The translations under genes were made by a program, and so were the position numbers. Shown here in pieces: positions 1 to 7,178 of a stretch of 10,725 bases of DNA. The first letter of the stretch is position 1; each line of letters opens with the position of its first letter. The notes beneath the pieces were generated by a model. That model made no database searches, was not told the DNA's origin, and worked only from the letters and a program-made list of their open reading frames with translations. Origin of the DNA: Bacteroidales bacterium (lineage in GTDB: Bacteria; Bacteroidota; Bacteroidia; Bacteroidales; Muribaculaceae); the NCBI GenBank assembly GCA_004552725.1, contig SFNM01000065.1, positions 1-10,725 on the forward strand. The letters run 5' to 3'.

Positions 1-371
1 CTCTTGCACTCCTCTTCGCCTCACTCCCATTTATCAATCTCACACGCCATGGAAACCCCGTTTTCGGCGTTGGCATCATGATTTACGGCCAATTATTTGC
101 ATCTCTCATTACCTGGTTTATTACCGCTTACTATACCGGTCGGCTCTCCGGTCTCGGCCTTAAGCAACTTCTCTTTGCACTCTTGCCTTATTCCGCCTTC
201 ACCGTTGCAATTGCAATTCCATTAATGCTAATTGCTACAATCAATCTCCACCCGGCTATAATACTCTCGCTTCAAGCCATTGCTGCTTTCTCTCTTTATC
301 TTATCATTAACCGACTCACACGCTCCGACGTTCAATCCGAACTTATCGCTCACTTGCGCCATAAAAAATAA
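1..371 (+). CDS. Partial polysaccharide (O-antigen type) flippase, C-terminal end
   Basis: The reading frame is open from the window edge (first full codon at position 3) to TAA at 369-371, giving the last 122 residues of a protein that begins outside the window. What is visible is a strongly hydrophobic chain with about three membrane-spanning stretches, separated by short loops and ending in a basic tail (HLRHKK). The pattern of glycine-rich helix, then ITAYYTGRLSG, then a LLP-containing helix resembles the C-terminal half of Wzx/MATE-like flippases, which move lipid-linked oligosaccharide units across the inner membrane. An internal ATG at 78 exists, but the open upstream frame continues the same hydrophobic pattern, so I treat it as internal. 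The family call rests on a short fragment; another multi-pass transporter is possible. It is separated from lplA by a 125-base gap containing a promoter, so it probably belongs to an upstream cell-surface polysaccharide unit. Confidence 0.65.
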   Translation, partial: LALLFASLPFINLTRHGNPVFGVGIMIYGQLFASLITWFITAYYTGRLSGLGLKQLLFALLPYSAFTVAIAIPLMLIATINLHPAIILSLQAIAAFSLYLIINRLTRSDVQSELIAHLRHKK

Positions 372-400
372 TCATTTTTTGGTTTTGAACGCCAATTTTT

Positions 401-431
401 TTTGCAACCTCAAAGAATTTTCGTAAATTTG
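401..431 (+). promoter_or_regulatory. Bacteroidota-type promoter of the glycine cleavage operon
   Basis: TTTG at 401-404 is followed by exactly 19 bases and then TAAATTTG at 424-431, matching the Bacteroidota primary sigma consensus TTTG-N19-TAnnTTTG. Transcription would start near 436-442, giving a leader of about 55-60 bases before lplA. No comparable full match was noticed in the short gaps between the downstream genes, so this probably drives the whole lplA-to-lpdA unit. It is inferred from sequence only. Confidence 0.7.
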
Positions 432-432
432 A

Positions 433-454
433 GGCGCCATTTCTTTTTGGCACC
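433..454 (+). other. Possible small stem-loop in the lplA 5' leader
   Basis: GGCGCCA at 433-439 can pair with TGGCACC at 448-454 across an 8-base T-rich loop, with one C/A mismatch (6 of 7 pairs). It lies at or just after the predicted transcription start. No T-tract follows, so it does not look like a terminator. It may stabilise the 5' end of the transcript or be chance. Confidence 0.25.
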
Positions 455-496
455 ATTACTCTGAAATTATTTAGCAGAAACGCCTAACTCTATCCA

Positions 497-1492
497 ATGA
501 AACTCGTTCTTCTTCCCACTCACGAGGATCGCATCCTTCCTTTTTACCTCGCACTCGAAGAGTGGGTTGCTCGCAATTTGCCTCCCGACGAATATTTCTT
601 CGCTTGGCAAGTGAAACCATCTGTCATTTGTGGACGCCACCAGCAAATGCACCTCGAAGTTGATATGGACTTCTGCGCGCAACAAGGCATCAAAGTATGG
701 CGACGAAAAAGCGGTGGCGGATGCGTTTACTCCGACGCTCACAACATAATGTTCTCATACATTACTCCACATACTGGCGTTAACGGCACTTTCCGCCGAT
801 ATACCGATATGATTTGCGATATGCTCTGTGCAATTGGCTTCGGCGCAAATCCATCGGGACGCAACGACGTTGAAATTAACGGCATGAAAGTTGCCGGTAA
901 CGCCTTTTATTCTCTTCCCGGTCGGAGCATCGTCCACGGCACTATGCTCTACGATGCCGACTTCCCAACCATGAGCCGCGCGCTAACTCCTTCTCGCGCT
1001 AAACTTTCGGCTAAAGGAGTGAAATCAGTCCCCGCTCGCATCACCACTCTCAAAGCACAAGGCATTGAACTCTCCTGCGACGAATTTATCGGATATGCTC
1101 TCGGATATCTTTGCAACGAAGAATACACTCTCCGCCAAGCCGACATCGCCGACGTCGAAAAAATTATGCAAACTTATTTGGTCGACTCTTTCCGCCTCGA
1201 CCGCGATATGAACTCATCCATACAGCCTCATCGCCTCGAAGGAGTAGGGGAGTTGCAATTCTCTTGCCAAATCAATCCCGAGGGTTGCATCTCCAACCCT
1301 CATCTCTCCGGCGATTTCTTCCCGCTCAAAGACATTGATGCCAATCTCCTCGCTCACCTCTCCGGAGTCAAAGCCACCCACGATGATATTCTCAACTGTC
1401 TGACTAATCTCAACATTCCGGATATCATTACCGGTCTTACCCCCGACGCTCTCACCTCTATAATCCTTGAATCTATAAATCCTAATAAATAA
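497..1492 (+). CDS. lplA: Lipoate-protein ligase A
   Basis: Cytoplasmic enzyme that activates lipoate with ATP and transfers it to a specific lysine on acceptor proteins; here the obvious acceptor is the GcvH encoded two genes downstream. The 331-residue product has the full-length two-domain form (E. coli LplA is about 338). The catalytic domain shows the lipoate-loop motif RRKSGGG (69-75), GRNDVEINGMKVAGNAFY (121-138) containing the expected substrate-binding lysine K131, HGTMLYD (147-153) and KLSAKGVKSVPARITTL (169-185). Residues from about 240 onward fit the accessory C-terminal domain. ATG at 497 is the first in-frame start that keeps the conserved N-terminus, and it follows the predicted promoter. 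It is the first gene of the operon, 24 bases before the preferred gcvT start. Presence of LplA implies lipoate scavenging; octanoate or lipoyl-peptide use cannot be excluded from sequence alone. Confidence 0.93.
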   Translation: MKLVLLPTHEDRILPFYLALEEWVARNLPPDEYFFAWQVKPSVICGRHQQMHLEVDMDFCAQQGIKVWRRKSGGGCVYSDAHNIMFSYITPHTGVNGTFRRYTDMICDMLCAIGFGANPSGRNDVEINGMKVAGNAFYSLPGRSIVHGTMLYDADFPTMSRALTPSRAKLSAKGVKSVPARITTLKAQGIELSCDEFIGYALGYLCNEEYTLRQADIADVEKIMQTYLVDSFRLDRDMNSSIQPHRLEGVGELQFSCQINPEGCISNPHLSGDFFPLKDIDANLLAHLSGVKATHDDILNCLTNLNIPDIITGLTPDALTSIILESINPNK

Positions 1493-1516
1493 GGCTTAAT
1501 GCCTATCCGGAAAACC

Positions 1517-2602
1517 ATGAAAACTACCTGTTTACATTCTCATCACATCGCGCTCAACGCATTGATGTCGCCCTTCGCCGGCTACGATATGCCCATCAGT
1601 TACGAGGGCATTGAAGCCGAGCACAACGCTGTCCGCAACAATGTTGGCGTCTTCGACGTTTCTCACATGGGCGAAGTTCACCTCGCCGGCGACAATGCCA
1701 CCGAAACCGTCAACCACATCTTCTGCGGCGACGTGCGCACACTCAATCCCGGACAAGTCGTTTACGGCATGCTCACCAACCACTCCGGTGGTGTAGTCGA
1801 CGACCTCCTCGTCTACAAATTCTCCGACACTTCATACCTTTTAGTCATCAACGCTGCTAACATCGAAAAAGACCTCGCTTGGATTCGCGAAAACGTCCTC
1901 CCAGGCACTCAAGTCACCGACCTCTGCGAAGATACTGCCGAACTCGCTATCCAAGGCCCAAAAGCCGAAGAAACCATGCTCAATGTACTCGGCGTTGACT
2001 GCTCCGACCTCGCCTTCTACACTTTCAAAGTCGTCGACCTCCCCAACGGCGCCCGCGCTTTAGTGAGCCGCACCGGCTATACCGGTGAAGACGGCTTCGA
2101 ATTCTACGCCGCTGAAAACACCATTATCGACGCTTGGGAAAAACTTATGGCGGCCGGTGTGGCTCCTTGCGGTCTCGGTTGCCGCGACACACTGCGCTTC
2201 GAAGCCGGTCTTCCTCTATATGGCAACGAACTCACCGACGACATCACTCCAATCATGGCAGGCCTCAGCATGTTTGCCAAACTCGACAAAGAAGAATTCA
2301 TCGGCCGTGATGCTCTCATCGCCCAAAAAGCACAAGGCCCCGCCAAACGCGTTATCGGCCTCGAAATCGACGGCAAAGCAATCGCTCGCCACGGCTACGA
2401 CGTCCTCGACCTCGACGGCAACATAGTTGGCACTATCACCACCGGATACCATTCTATCTCCCTCGACCGAAACCTCGCTATGGCCTTAGTCGACGCTCCT
2501 CATGCCAAACTCGACACTCCCCTCCAAGTCCAAGTACGTCGCAAGGTATTCCCCGCTAAAGTTATCAAAAAACGTTTCTATACGCCTAACTACAAAAAAT
2601 AA
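1517..2602 (+). CDS. gcvT: Glycine cleavage system T protein (aminomethyltransferase)
   Basis: Transfers the aminomethyl carbon held on lipoylated GcvH to tetrahydrofolate, giving 5,10-methylene-THF and ammonia. From the chosen start the protein has 361 residues, the usual family length. Visible family motifs are FAGYDMPI (20-27), GVFDVSHMGE (44-53), GGVVDDLLVY (91-100) with the conserved catalytic aspartate pair D95/D96, SRTGYTGEDGFE (184-195), and GLGCRDTLRFEAGLPLYGNE (219-238); the C-terminal barrel follows. An in-frame ATG at 1499 would add six residues (MPIRKT). I prefer 1517 because homologues typically begin with MKTT-like residues just before the conserved His/Leu-rich segment, but 1499 cannot be excluded. 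It lies 24 bases after lplA and 24 before gcvH, in the same operon. Confidence 0.95.
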   Translation: MKTTCLHSHHIALNALMSPFAGYDMPISYEGIEAEHNAVRNNVGVFDVSHMGEVHLAGDNATETVNHIFCGDVRTLNPGQVVYGMLTNHSGGVVDDLLVYKFSDTSYLLVINAANIEKDLAWIRENVLPGTQVTDLCEDTAELAIQGPKAEETMLNVLGVDCSDLAFYTFKVVDLPNGARALVSRTGYTGEDGFEFYAAENTIIDAWEKLMAAGVAPCGLGCRDTLRFEAGLPLYGNELTDDITPIMAGLSMFAKLDKEEFIGRDALIAQKAQGPAKRVIGLEIDGKAIARHGYDVLDLDGNIVGTITTGYHSISLDRNLAMALVDAPHAKLDTPLQVQVRRKVFPAKVIKKRFYTPNYKK

Positions 2603-2626
2603 TTAACCCTCAACAACCAATATATT

Positions 2627-3004
2627 ATGAGCAACACTTATTTCCTCAAATCTCACGAATACGCTCGCGTAGAAGGCAACTTCGCTTTCATCGGTATCTC
2701 CAAATTCGCTGCTGAACAACTTGGCAACGTCGTTTACGTTGATATGCCTGAAGTCGACGACGAAGTCGAAGCCGGCGAAGAATTCGGCGCTATCGAAAGC
2801 GTTAAAGCCGCTTCCGACCTCTTCTCGCCCGTTTCCGGCACCGTCGTTGAAGTCAACGAAGACCTCGCCGACAATCCTCGCCTCATCAACAAAGATCCTG
2901 AAACCAACTGGATTATCAAAGTGGAAATGAGCGACCCCGCACAACTCGACGAACTCCTCTCACCGGAACAATACGCCGAAGTTTGCGCCGCCGAAAAACA
3001 CTAA
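2627..3004 (+). CDS. gcvH: Glycine cleavage system H protein (lipoyl carrier)
   Basis: Small acidic carrier whose lipoyl arm shuttles the aminomethyl group from P protein to T protein and is reoxidised by L protein. The 125-residue length is typical. The lipoylation site is the lysine in ESVKAASD, K60, within a biotinyl/lipoyl-type beta-barrel fold; the hydrophobic IGISKFAAEQLGNVVYVDMP segment (22-41) and the SPVSGTVVEVNE turn (67-78) are also characteristic. The start at 2627 follows 24 A/T-rich bases after gcvT, without a Shine-Dalgarno sequence, as usual in Bacteroidota. LplA, encoded at the head of the same operon, is the likely enzyme that lipoylates K60. The gene ends 12 bases before gcvPA. 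Confidence 0.97.
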   Translation: MSNTYFLKSHEYARVEGNFAFIGISKFAAEQLGNVVYVDMPEVDDEVEAGEEFGAIESVKAASDLFSPVSGTVVEVNEDLADNPRLINKDPETNWIIKVEMSDPAQLDELLSPEQYAEVCAAEKH

Positions 3005-3016
3005 GCCATTACCGAT

Positions 3017-4339
3017 ATGTCGCATAGATATTTTCCTCACACCGCTGAGGATGTGCAACACATGCTCGACCTCTGCGGCGCTAAGTCCATTCTGGACCTG
3101 TACGCCGACGTACCCGAGCAATTGCGCTTAAACCGCGATTACAACCTTCCGAAAGCACAAGACGAGCAGCAAGTGCGCAGACAATTCGCCGCCCTATCCA
3201 ATAGCAACCTCGCTTGCTTCGCCGGTGCCGGTGCTTACGCTCACTTCTGCCCTGCCGTCATCGACTCTATCGTTTCTCGCTCGGAATACCTCACATCTTA
3301 CACTCCTTACCAATCGGAAATTTCGCAAGGCACTCTCCAATACATCTTTGAGTACCAATCAATGTTGGCTCAACTCACTGCTATGGACATTTGCAATGCC
3401 TCGATGTACGACGGTGCAACCGCCACAGCCGAAGCAATGATTATGGCCGTAAACGCCACTCGCAAACGCCGCCGCGCTCTCATTTCCGCCACCCTCAACC
3501 CCGACGTTATCGAGGTGATGCGCACCTATGCTCGCTACCACCGTATCGATATCGACATCATTCCCGAAGCAAACGGCATCACTGACCTCTGCGCCCTCGA
3601 CAATCTCCTCCAAAAAGGAGATGTAGCCGCTGTAGTGCTCCCGCAACCCAACTACTACGGCATCATCGAAGACCTCTCCGGCGTTGCCGACAAAGTGCAC
3701 GCGGCTAAAGCGCTGTTGGTCATCAACGCTCCTGCATCTCCCTTGGCTGTTATCCGACCCGCCGGCGAATGGGGTGCCGACATTGCTGTTGGCGATGCCC
3801 AATCGCTCGGTATGCCTCTATCTGTTGGAGGCCCTTACCTCGGTTACATGTGCTGCACTAAAGCACTCATGCGCAAAATTCCCGGCCGTATCGTCGGCGC
3901 TACTACCGACAAAAAAGGCCAACGCACATTCGTCCTCACTCTCCAAGCACGCGAACAACACATCCGCCGCGAAAAAGCCACTTCAAACATCTGCTCCAAC
4001 CAAGGTGTGATGACTCTCCGTGCCGCTATCTACCTCTCGCTCCTCGGATACGAAGGCCTGCGACAAGTCAACGCTATCAGCGCCGACAAAGCACACCGCC
4101 TTGCCGACGCGCTTTGCGCCACCGGCAAAGCACACCTCGCTTTCCCCGATAAACCATTCCTCAACGAATTTGCCCTCGACCTCGATGGCATCTCCGCTCA
4201 TCAACTCATCGATGCTCTCATCGACAAGAACATTCTCGCCGGCGTCGCTATCGACCACAATCGTATTCTTGTCGCTGCAACCGAATGTTGCTCCGAAGAA
4301 GATATCAACACTTATGTATCAACCCTTTCAAACCTCTAA
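3017..4339 (+). CDS. gcvPA: Glycine dehydrogenase (decarboxylating) subunit 1
   Basis: N-terminal half of P protein as a separate polypeptide of 440 residues, normal for split-type GcvPA. With GcvPB it forms the PLP enzyme that decarboxylates glycine and passes the aminomethyl group to GcvH. Motifs seen: TPYQSEISQGTLQYIFEYQS (96-115), NASMYDGATATAEA (127-140), LSVGGPYLGYMCC (268-280), PGRIVG (289-294) and a basic segment TLQAREQHIRREK (308-320) followed by TSNICSNQ (322-329). It lacks the PLP-binding lysine motif, which is expected because that residue sits in the GcvPB subunit. The stop codon is three bases before the gcvPB start, so the two subunits are probably made together by translational coupling. 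No frameshift is seen at the junction: the stop is clean and the GcvPB start is a good ATG. Confidence 0.96.
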   Translation: MSHRYFPHTAEDVQHMLDLCGAKSILDLYADVPEQLRLNRDYNLPKAQDEQQVRRQFAALSNSNLACFAGAGAYAHFCPAVIDSIVSRSEYLTSYTPYQSEISQGTLQYIFEYQSMLAQLTAMDICNASMYDGATATAEAMIMAVNATRKRRRALISATLNPDVIEVMRTYARYHRIDIDIIPEANGITDLCALDNLLQKGDVAAVVLPQPNYYGIIEDLSGVADKVHAAKALLVINAPASPLAVIRPAGEWGADIAVGDAQSLGMPLSVGGPYLGYMCCTKALMRKIPGRIVGATTDKKGQRTFVLTLQAREQHIRREKATSNICSNQGVMTLRAAIYLSLLGYEGLRQVNAISADKAHRLADALCATGKAHLAFPDKPFLNEFALDLDGISAHQLIDALIDKNILAGVAIDHNRILVAATECCSEEDINTYVSTLSNL

Positions 4340-4342
4340 GCC

Positions 4343-5806
4343 ATGAACCGTCAACTCTACGAAAAACTCATTTTCGACTACTCACGTCCCGGCCGTCGAG
4401 GTTTCTTCTTCAACGAAGGCAACGCTCAAATGCCCTCCCTCCCCGATGGTCTCCTGCGACAAACTCCCCCTCAACTCCCTGAAGTCGACGAACCTACTGT
4501 AGTACGCCACTACAACAATCAATCTACCAACAACTTCGGCGTTGACACCGGCTTCTATCCTTTGGGCTCTTGCACCATGAAGTACAATCCCAAAGTCAAC
4601 GACCTCCTCGCTTCCGACCCCGGCTTCGCTGCTATTCACCCCAAGCAACCGACCGCTACTATGCAAGGCGCGCTCAAACTTTACTATGAGTTGCAACAAA
4701 GCCTCAGCGAAATTGGCGGTATGAGCGAATTTACACTCAACCCATACGCCGGCGCACATGGCGAACTTACCGGCCTTATGGTCATTCACGCTTTCCACGA
4801 CCATAATAAAGACTTTGCTCGCACTAAAGTCCTCGTTCCAAACTCGGCTCACGGCACAAACCCTGCATCCGCTGCCGTTTGCGGCTACGAAGTGGTTGAA
4901 GTAAACTCGCTCCCCGACGGCACGGTTGATGTCGACGACCTTCGTTCGAAACTCGACAACACCGTTGCCGCCATGATGATGACCAATCCCAACACCGTCG
5001 GAATGTTCGAAAAACATATCCCCGAAATCGCTGAAGCAGTCCACGCTGCCGGCGCTCTCCTATACTACGACGGTGCCAACCTCAACCCGATGCTGGGCAT
5101 CGCTCGCCCCGGTGATATGGGCTTCGATGTGATGCACATCAACCTCCACAAAACCTTCTCCACTCCTCACGGTGGCGGTGGTCCCGGTGCCGGCCCCGTT
5201 GGCGTTCGCAAAGGTCTAGAACAATTCCTTCCCGCTCCACGTGTTGTTAAACTTGCCGACAGTTCCTTCGACATCGACCAACACAACGACACCGCCCTCG
5301 GTCGCATCTCTTCAAATCTCGGCAATTACGCCGTGCTCATCCGCGCTTGGGCTTACATCCTCACTATGGGGTGCGACGGACTCGCTCACGTGGGTCCGCT
5401 TGCCACGCTCAACGCCAACTACGTGATGCACCGCCTCAAGGACCTATACCTCCTTCCAATACCCGGCCCTTGTAAGCACGAATTTGTATTCGATGGCCTA
5501 ATCGACAAGTCAACCGGCGTCACCACTCTCAACATCGCCAAGCGACTCCTCGACATGGGCTTCCACGCTCCTACCATCTACTTCCCACTCCTTTTCCACG
5601 AATCGCTCATGATTGAGCCTACAGAAACCGAAAGCCTCGACACTCTCGACACTTTCTGCGACGCAATGCGCCAAATCGCTGTCGAAGCAATCGACTCTCC
5701 CGAAGTAGTGAAAGAAGCACCTCACCTCACTCCGGCTGTTCGCCCCGACGACACCGAAGCCGCTCTCCATCCTATTGTTACTTACTCCGAATTATGCAAC
5801 CAGTAG
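4343..5806 (+). CDS. gcvPB: Glycine dehydrogenase (decarboxylating) subunit 2
   Basis: C-terminal, PLP-binding subunit of split P protein, 487 residues, the usual length. Motifs: TGFYPLGSCTMKYNP (69-83), PNSAHGTNPASA (166-177), MMTNPNTVGMFE (212-223), the aspartate in YYDGANLN (241-248), and HKTFSTPHGGGGPGAGPVGV (269-288), where K270 is the lysine expected to form the Schiff base with PLP and the glycine-rich loop follows it. The C-terminal part carries HEFVFDG and GFHAPTIYFPL, also typical. Start at 4343 is three bases after the gcvPA stop. Its last 13 bases overlap the start of lpdA in another frame. Many Bacteroides species instead carry a single fused gcvP of about 950 residues (from memory), so the split arrangement is informative. 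Confidence 0.96.
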   Translation: MNRQLYEKLIFDYSRPGRRGFFFNEGNAQMPSLPDGLLRQTPPQLPEVDEPTVVRHYNNQSTNNFGVDTGFYPLGSCTMKYNPKVNDLLASDPGFAAIHPKQPTATMQGALKLYYELQQSLSEIGGMSEFTLNPYAGAHGELTGLMVIHAFHDHNKDFARTKVLVPNSAHGTNPASAAVCGYEVVEVNSLPDGTVDVDDLRSKLDNTVAAMMMTNPNTVGMFEKHIPEIAEAVHAAGALLYYDGANLNPMLGIARPGDMGFDVMHINLHKTFSTPHGGGGPGAGPVGVRKGLEQFLPAPRVVKLADSSFDIDQHNDTALGRISSNLGNYAVLIRAWAYILTMGCDGLAHVGPLATLNANYVMHRLKDLYLLPIPGPCKHEFVFDGLIDKSTGVTTLNIAKRLLDMGFHAPTIYFPLLFHESLMIEPTETESLDTLDTFCDAMRQIAVEAIDSPEVVKEAPHLTPAVRPDDTEAALHPIVTYSELCNQ

Positions 5807-7116
5807 ATAACATTATTATTGGAGCCGGCCCCGGCGGCTATGAACTCGCTGCTATGCTTGCCAATGTGGGCGAATCCACCGTTCTGGTGGAACGCTCCGC
5901 TCCCGGTGGCACTTGCCTCAACCGTGGTTGTATTCCTACCAAATGCCTCTGCGCCTCGGCCGAAGCCGTGCTCAACGCTCGCAAAGCCGATCAATTCGGC
6001 ATCGACCTCGCTATCAACGGTATCAATTATCCGGTGGCTCGCCAACGGATGCTCGACGTCATTGCGAACCTCCAACAAGGTGTTCGTGCCGTCGTTCGAA
6101 ATGCAACTTACGCCGAAGGCTCCGCGCGTATCATATCTCACAACACTGTAGCAGTTGGCGAAGAACAATTTATAGCCTCCAAACGCATCGTTATCGCCAC
6201 CGGTAGCGAACCCGCTCGCCTCCCGATACACGGAGCCGAACTTGCTGTCACAAGCGACGACGTTCTCGCTGCCGATCATCTCCCCGCCTCAGCCATCATC
6301 ATCGGCGGCGGTGTTATCGGCATGGAATTCGCCTCAATATTTAATGCGCTCTGCGTTGAAACTACCGTAGTAGAATACTGCAAAGAAATCCTTCCGCCAT
6401 TCGACCCCGACATGGCCAAGCGACTCCGCTCTGCCCTTTCGCGCCGCGGTATAAACATTGTGGTCGGCGCTGCCGTCGAAAGCATTGCCGAAAATCCCGA
6501 TGGCTCGCGCACTGTCACTTACCAAGGCAAGCGCGGACCGGTCGAAATCACCGCTCAAACCGTGGTTATGGCTGTTGGACGTCGCCCCGTAGTGCCCGAA
6601 GGCACAGCAGAAGCAGGCGTCAAAATCTCCAAACGTGGGTTCATCGAAGTTGACGAACGTATGCAAACCTCCGTCCCCGGCATTTACGCCATTGGCGACT
6701 GCAACGGTCTGCTTATGCTCGCCCACGCAGCCACTGCTCAAGCACGCGTCATTGCAGAAGAAAACCCACAACTTTTCGACGCTTCACGAGTACCATCCGT
6801 CGTGTTCACAACCCCCGAAATCGCTATGGTAGGCCAAACTCCGGCAGCCCTCGACGCCGCCGGCATCGCTTACAACGTAGTGCGCAAAACCTTTGCCTCC
6901 AACGGAAAAGCCTGCGCTATGGGTGCCGCTGACGGCGCTGCCAAACTCCTCGTTGACCAAACCACCGGCGCAATCCTTTCGGCAACCGTGCTCGGCACAC
7001 ATGCCGCCGACATCATCGCTGAAGCAAATCTTCTCCTCACCGACCGTGTCCCATTAGCCGACGTCCCGCGTCGCTACATCCACGCACATCCAACCATCAG
7101 CGAAATCCTCATCTAA
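5794..7116 (+). CDS. lpdA: Dihydrolipoyl dehydrogenase (L protein)
   Basis: FAD-dependent pyridine nucleotide-disulfide oxidoreductase that reoxidises the dihydrolipoyl arm of GcvH with NAD+. The 440-residue protein shows the FAD-binding IIIGAGPGGYELA (7-19), redox-active disulfide in GGTCLNRGCIPTK (38-50; C41 and C46), NAD-binding IIIGGGVIGMEFA starting near 168, the second FAD motif IYAIGDCNG near 295-303, and the dimerisation domain ending in HAHPTISE with the expected His-Glu pair H432/E437. Two additional cysteines, C51 and C53, immediately follow the active-site disulfide motif, where many homologues have Ala/Leu residues. The chain stops three residues after E437, about 15-20 residues earlier than common homologues such as E. 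coli Lpd. The gene overlaps gcvPB by 13 bases and closes the operon; its position makes L protein of this system the likely role, although it could also serve 2-oxoacid dehydrogenases. Confidence 0.94.
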   Translation: MQPVDNIIIGAGPGGYELAAMLANVGESTVLVERSAPGGTCLNRGCIPTKCLCASAEAVLNARKADQFGIDLAINGINYPVARQRMLDVIANLQQGVRAVVRNATYAEGSARIISHNTVAVGEEQFIASKRIVIATGSEPARLPIHGAELAVTSDDVLAADHLPASAIIIGGGVIGMEFASIFNALCVETTVVEYCKEILPPFDPDMAKRLRSALSRRGINIVVGAAVESIAENPDGSRTVTYQGKRGPVEITAQTVVMAVGRRPVVPEGTAEAGVKISKRGFIEVDERMQTSVPGIYAIGDCNGLLMLAHAATAQARVIAEENPQLFDASRVPSVVFTTPEIAMVGQTPAALDAAGIAYNVVRKTFASNGKACAMGAADGAAKLLVDQTTGAILSATVLGTHAADIIAEANLLLTDRVPLADVPRRYIHAHPTISEILI

Positions 7117-7124
7117 CTCCACAC

Positions 7125-7152
7125 AACAAGGGCGCCAATCGGCGCCCTTGTT
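7125..7152. terminator. Hairpin between convergent lpdA and aguB, probable bidirectional terminator
   Basis: A perfect 12-bp inverted repeat, AACAAGGGCGCC (7125-7136) and GGCGCCCTTGTT (7141-7152), encloses the 4-base loop AATC. It sits eight bases after the lpdA stop and 26 bases after the aguB stop on the opposite strand. There is no long T-tract on either side beyond TTGTT, but the position between two convergent operons and the GC-rich core fit a shared terminator. Confidence 0.75.
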
Positions 7153-7178
7153 ATATGAAGCGGAAACCAAGCCGCTAT

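Noticed and set aside
379..403. Possible terminator after the flippase (TTGG/CCAA followed by eight T)
   Set aside because: The stem is only four weak base pairs with a 9-base loop, and the T-run overlaps the promoter's -33 element; too weak to call.
432..496. Glycine riboswitch upstream of lplA
   Set aside because: The leader is too short and lacks the multi-helix G-rich core of the aptamer.
1499..1516. Earlier ATG for gcvT adding MPIRKT
   Set aside because: Possible, but the family N-terminus matches the ATG at 1517, and this protein already has the normal 361-residue length. Kept as an alternative only.
3359..3802. 147-codon open frame antisense to gcvPA
   Set aside because: In register with gcvPA codons, with Val/Gly/Asp-rich content produced by codon bias.
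4382..5044. 220-codon open frame antisense to gcvPB
   Set aside because: Same in-register artefact; biased composition and no start region, promoter or recognisable domain.
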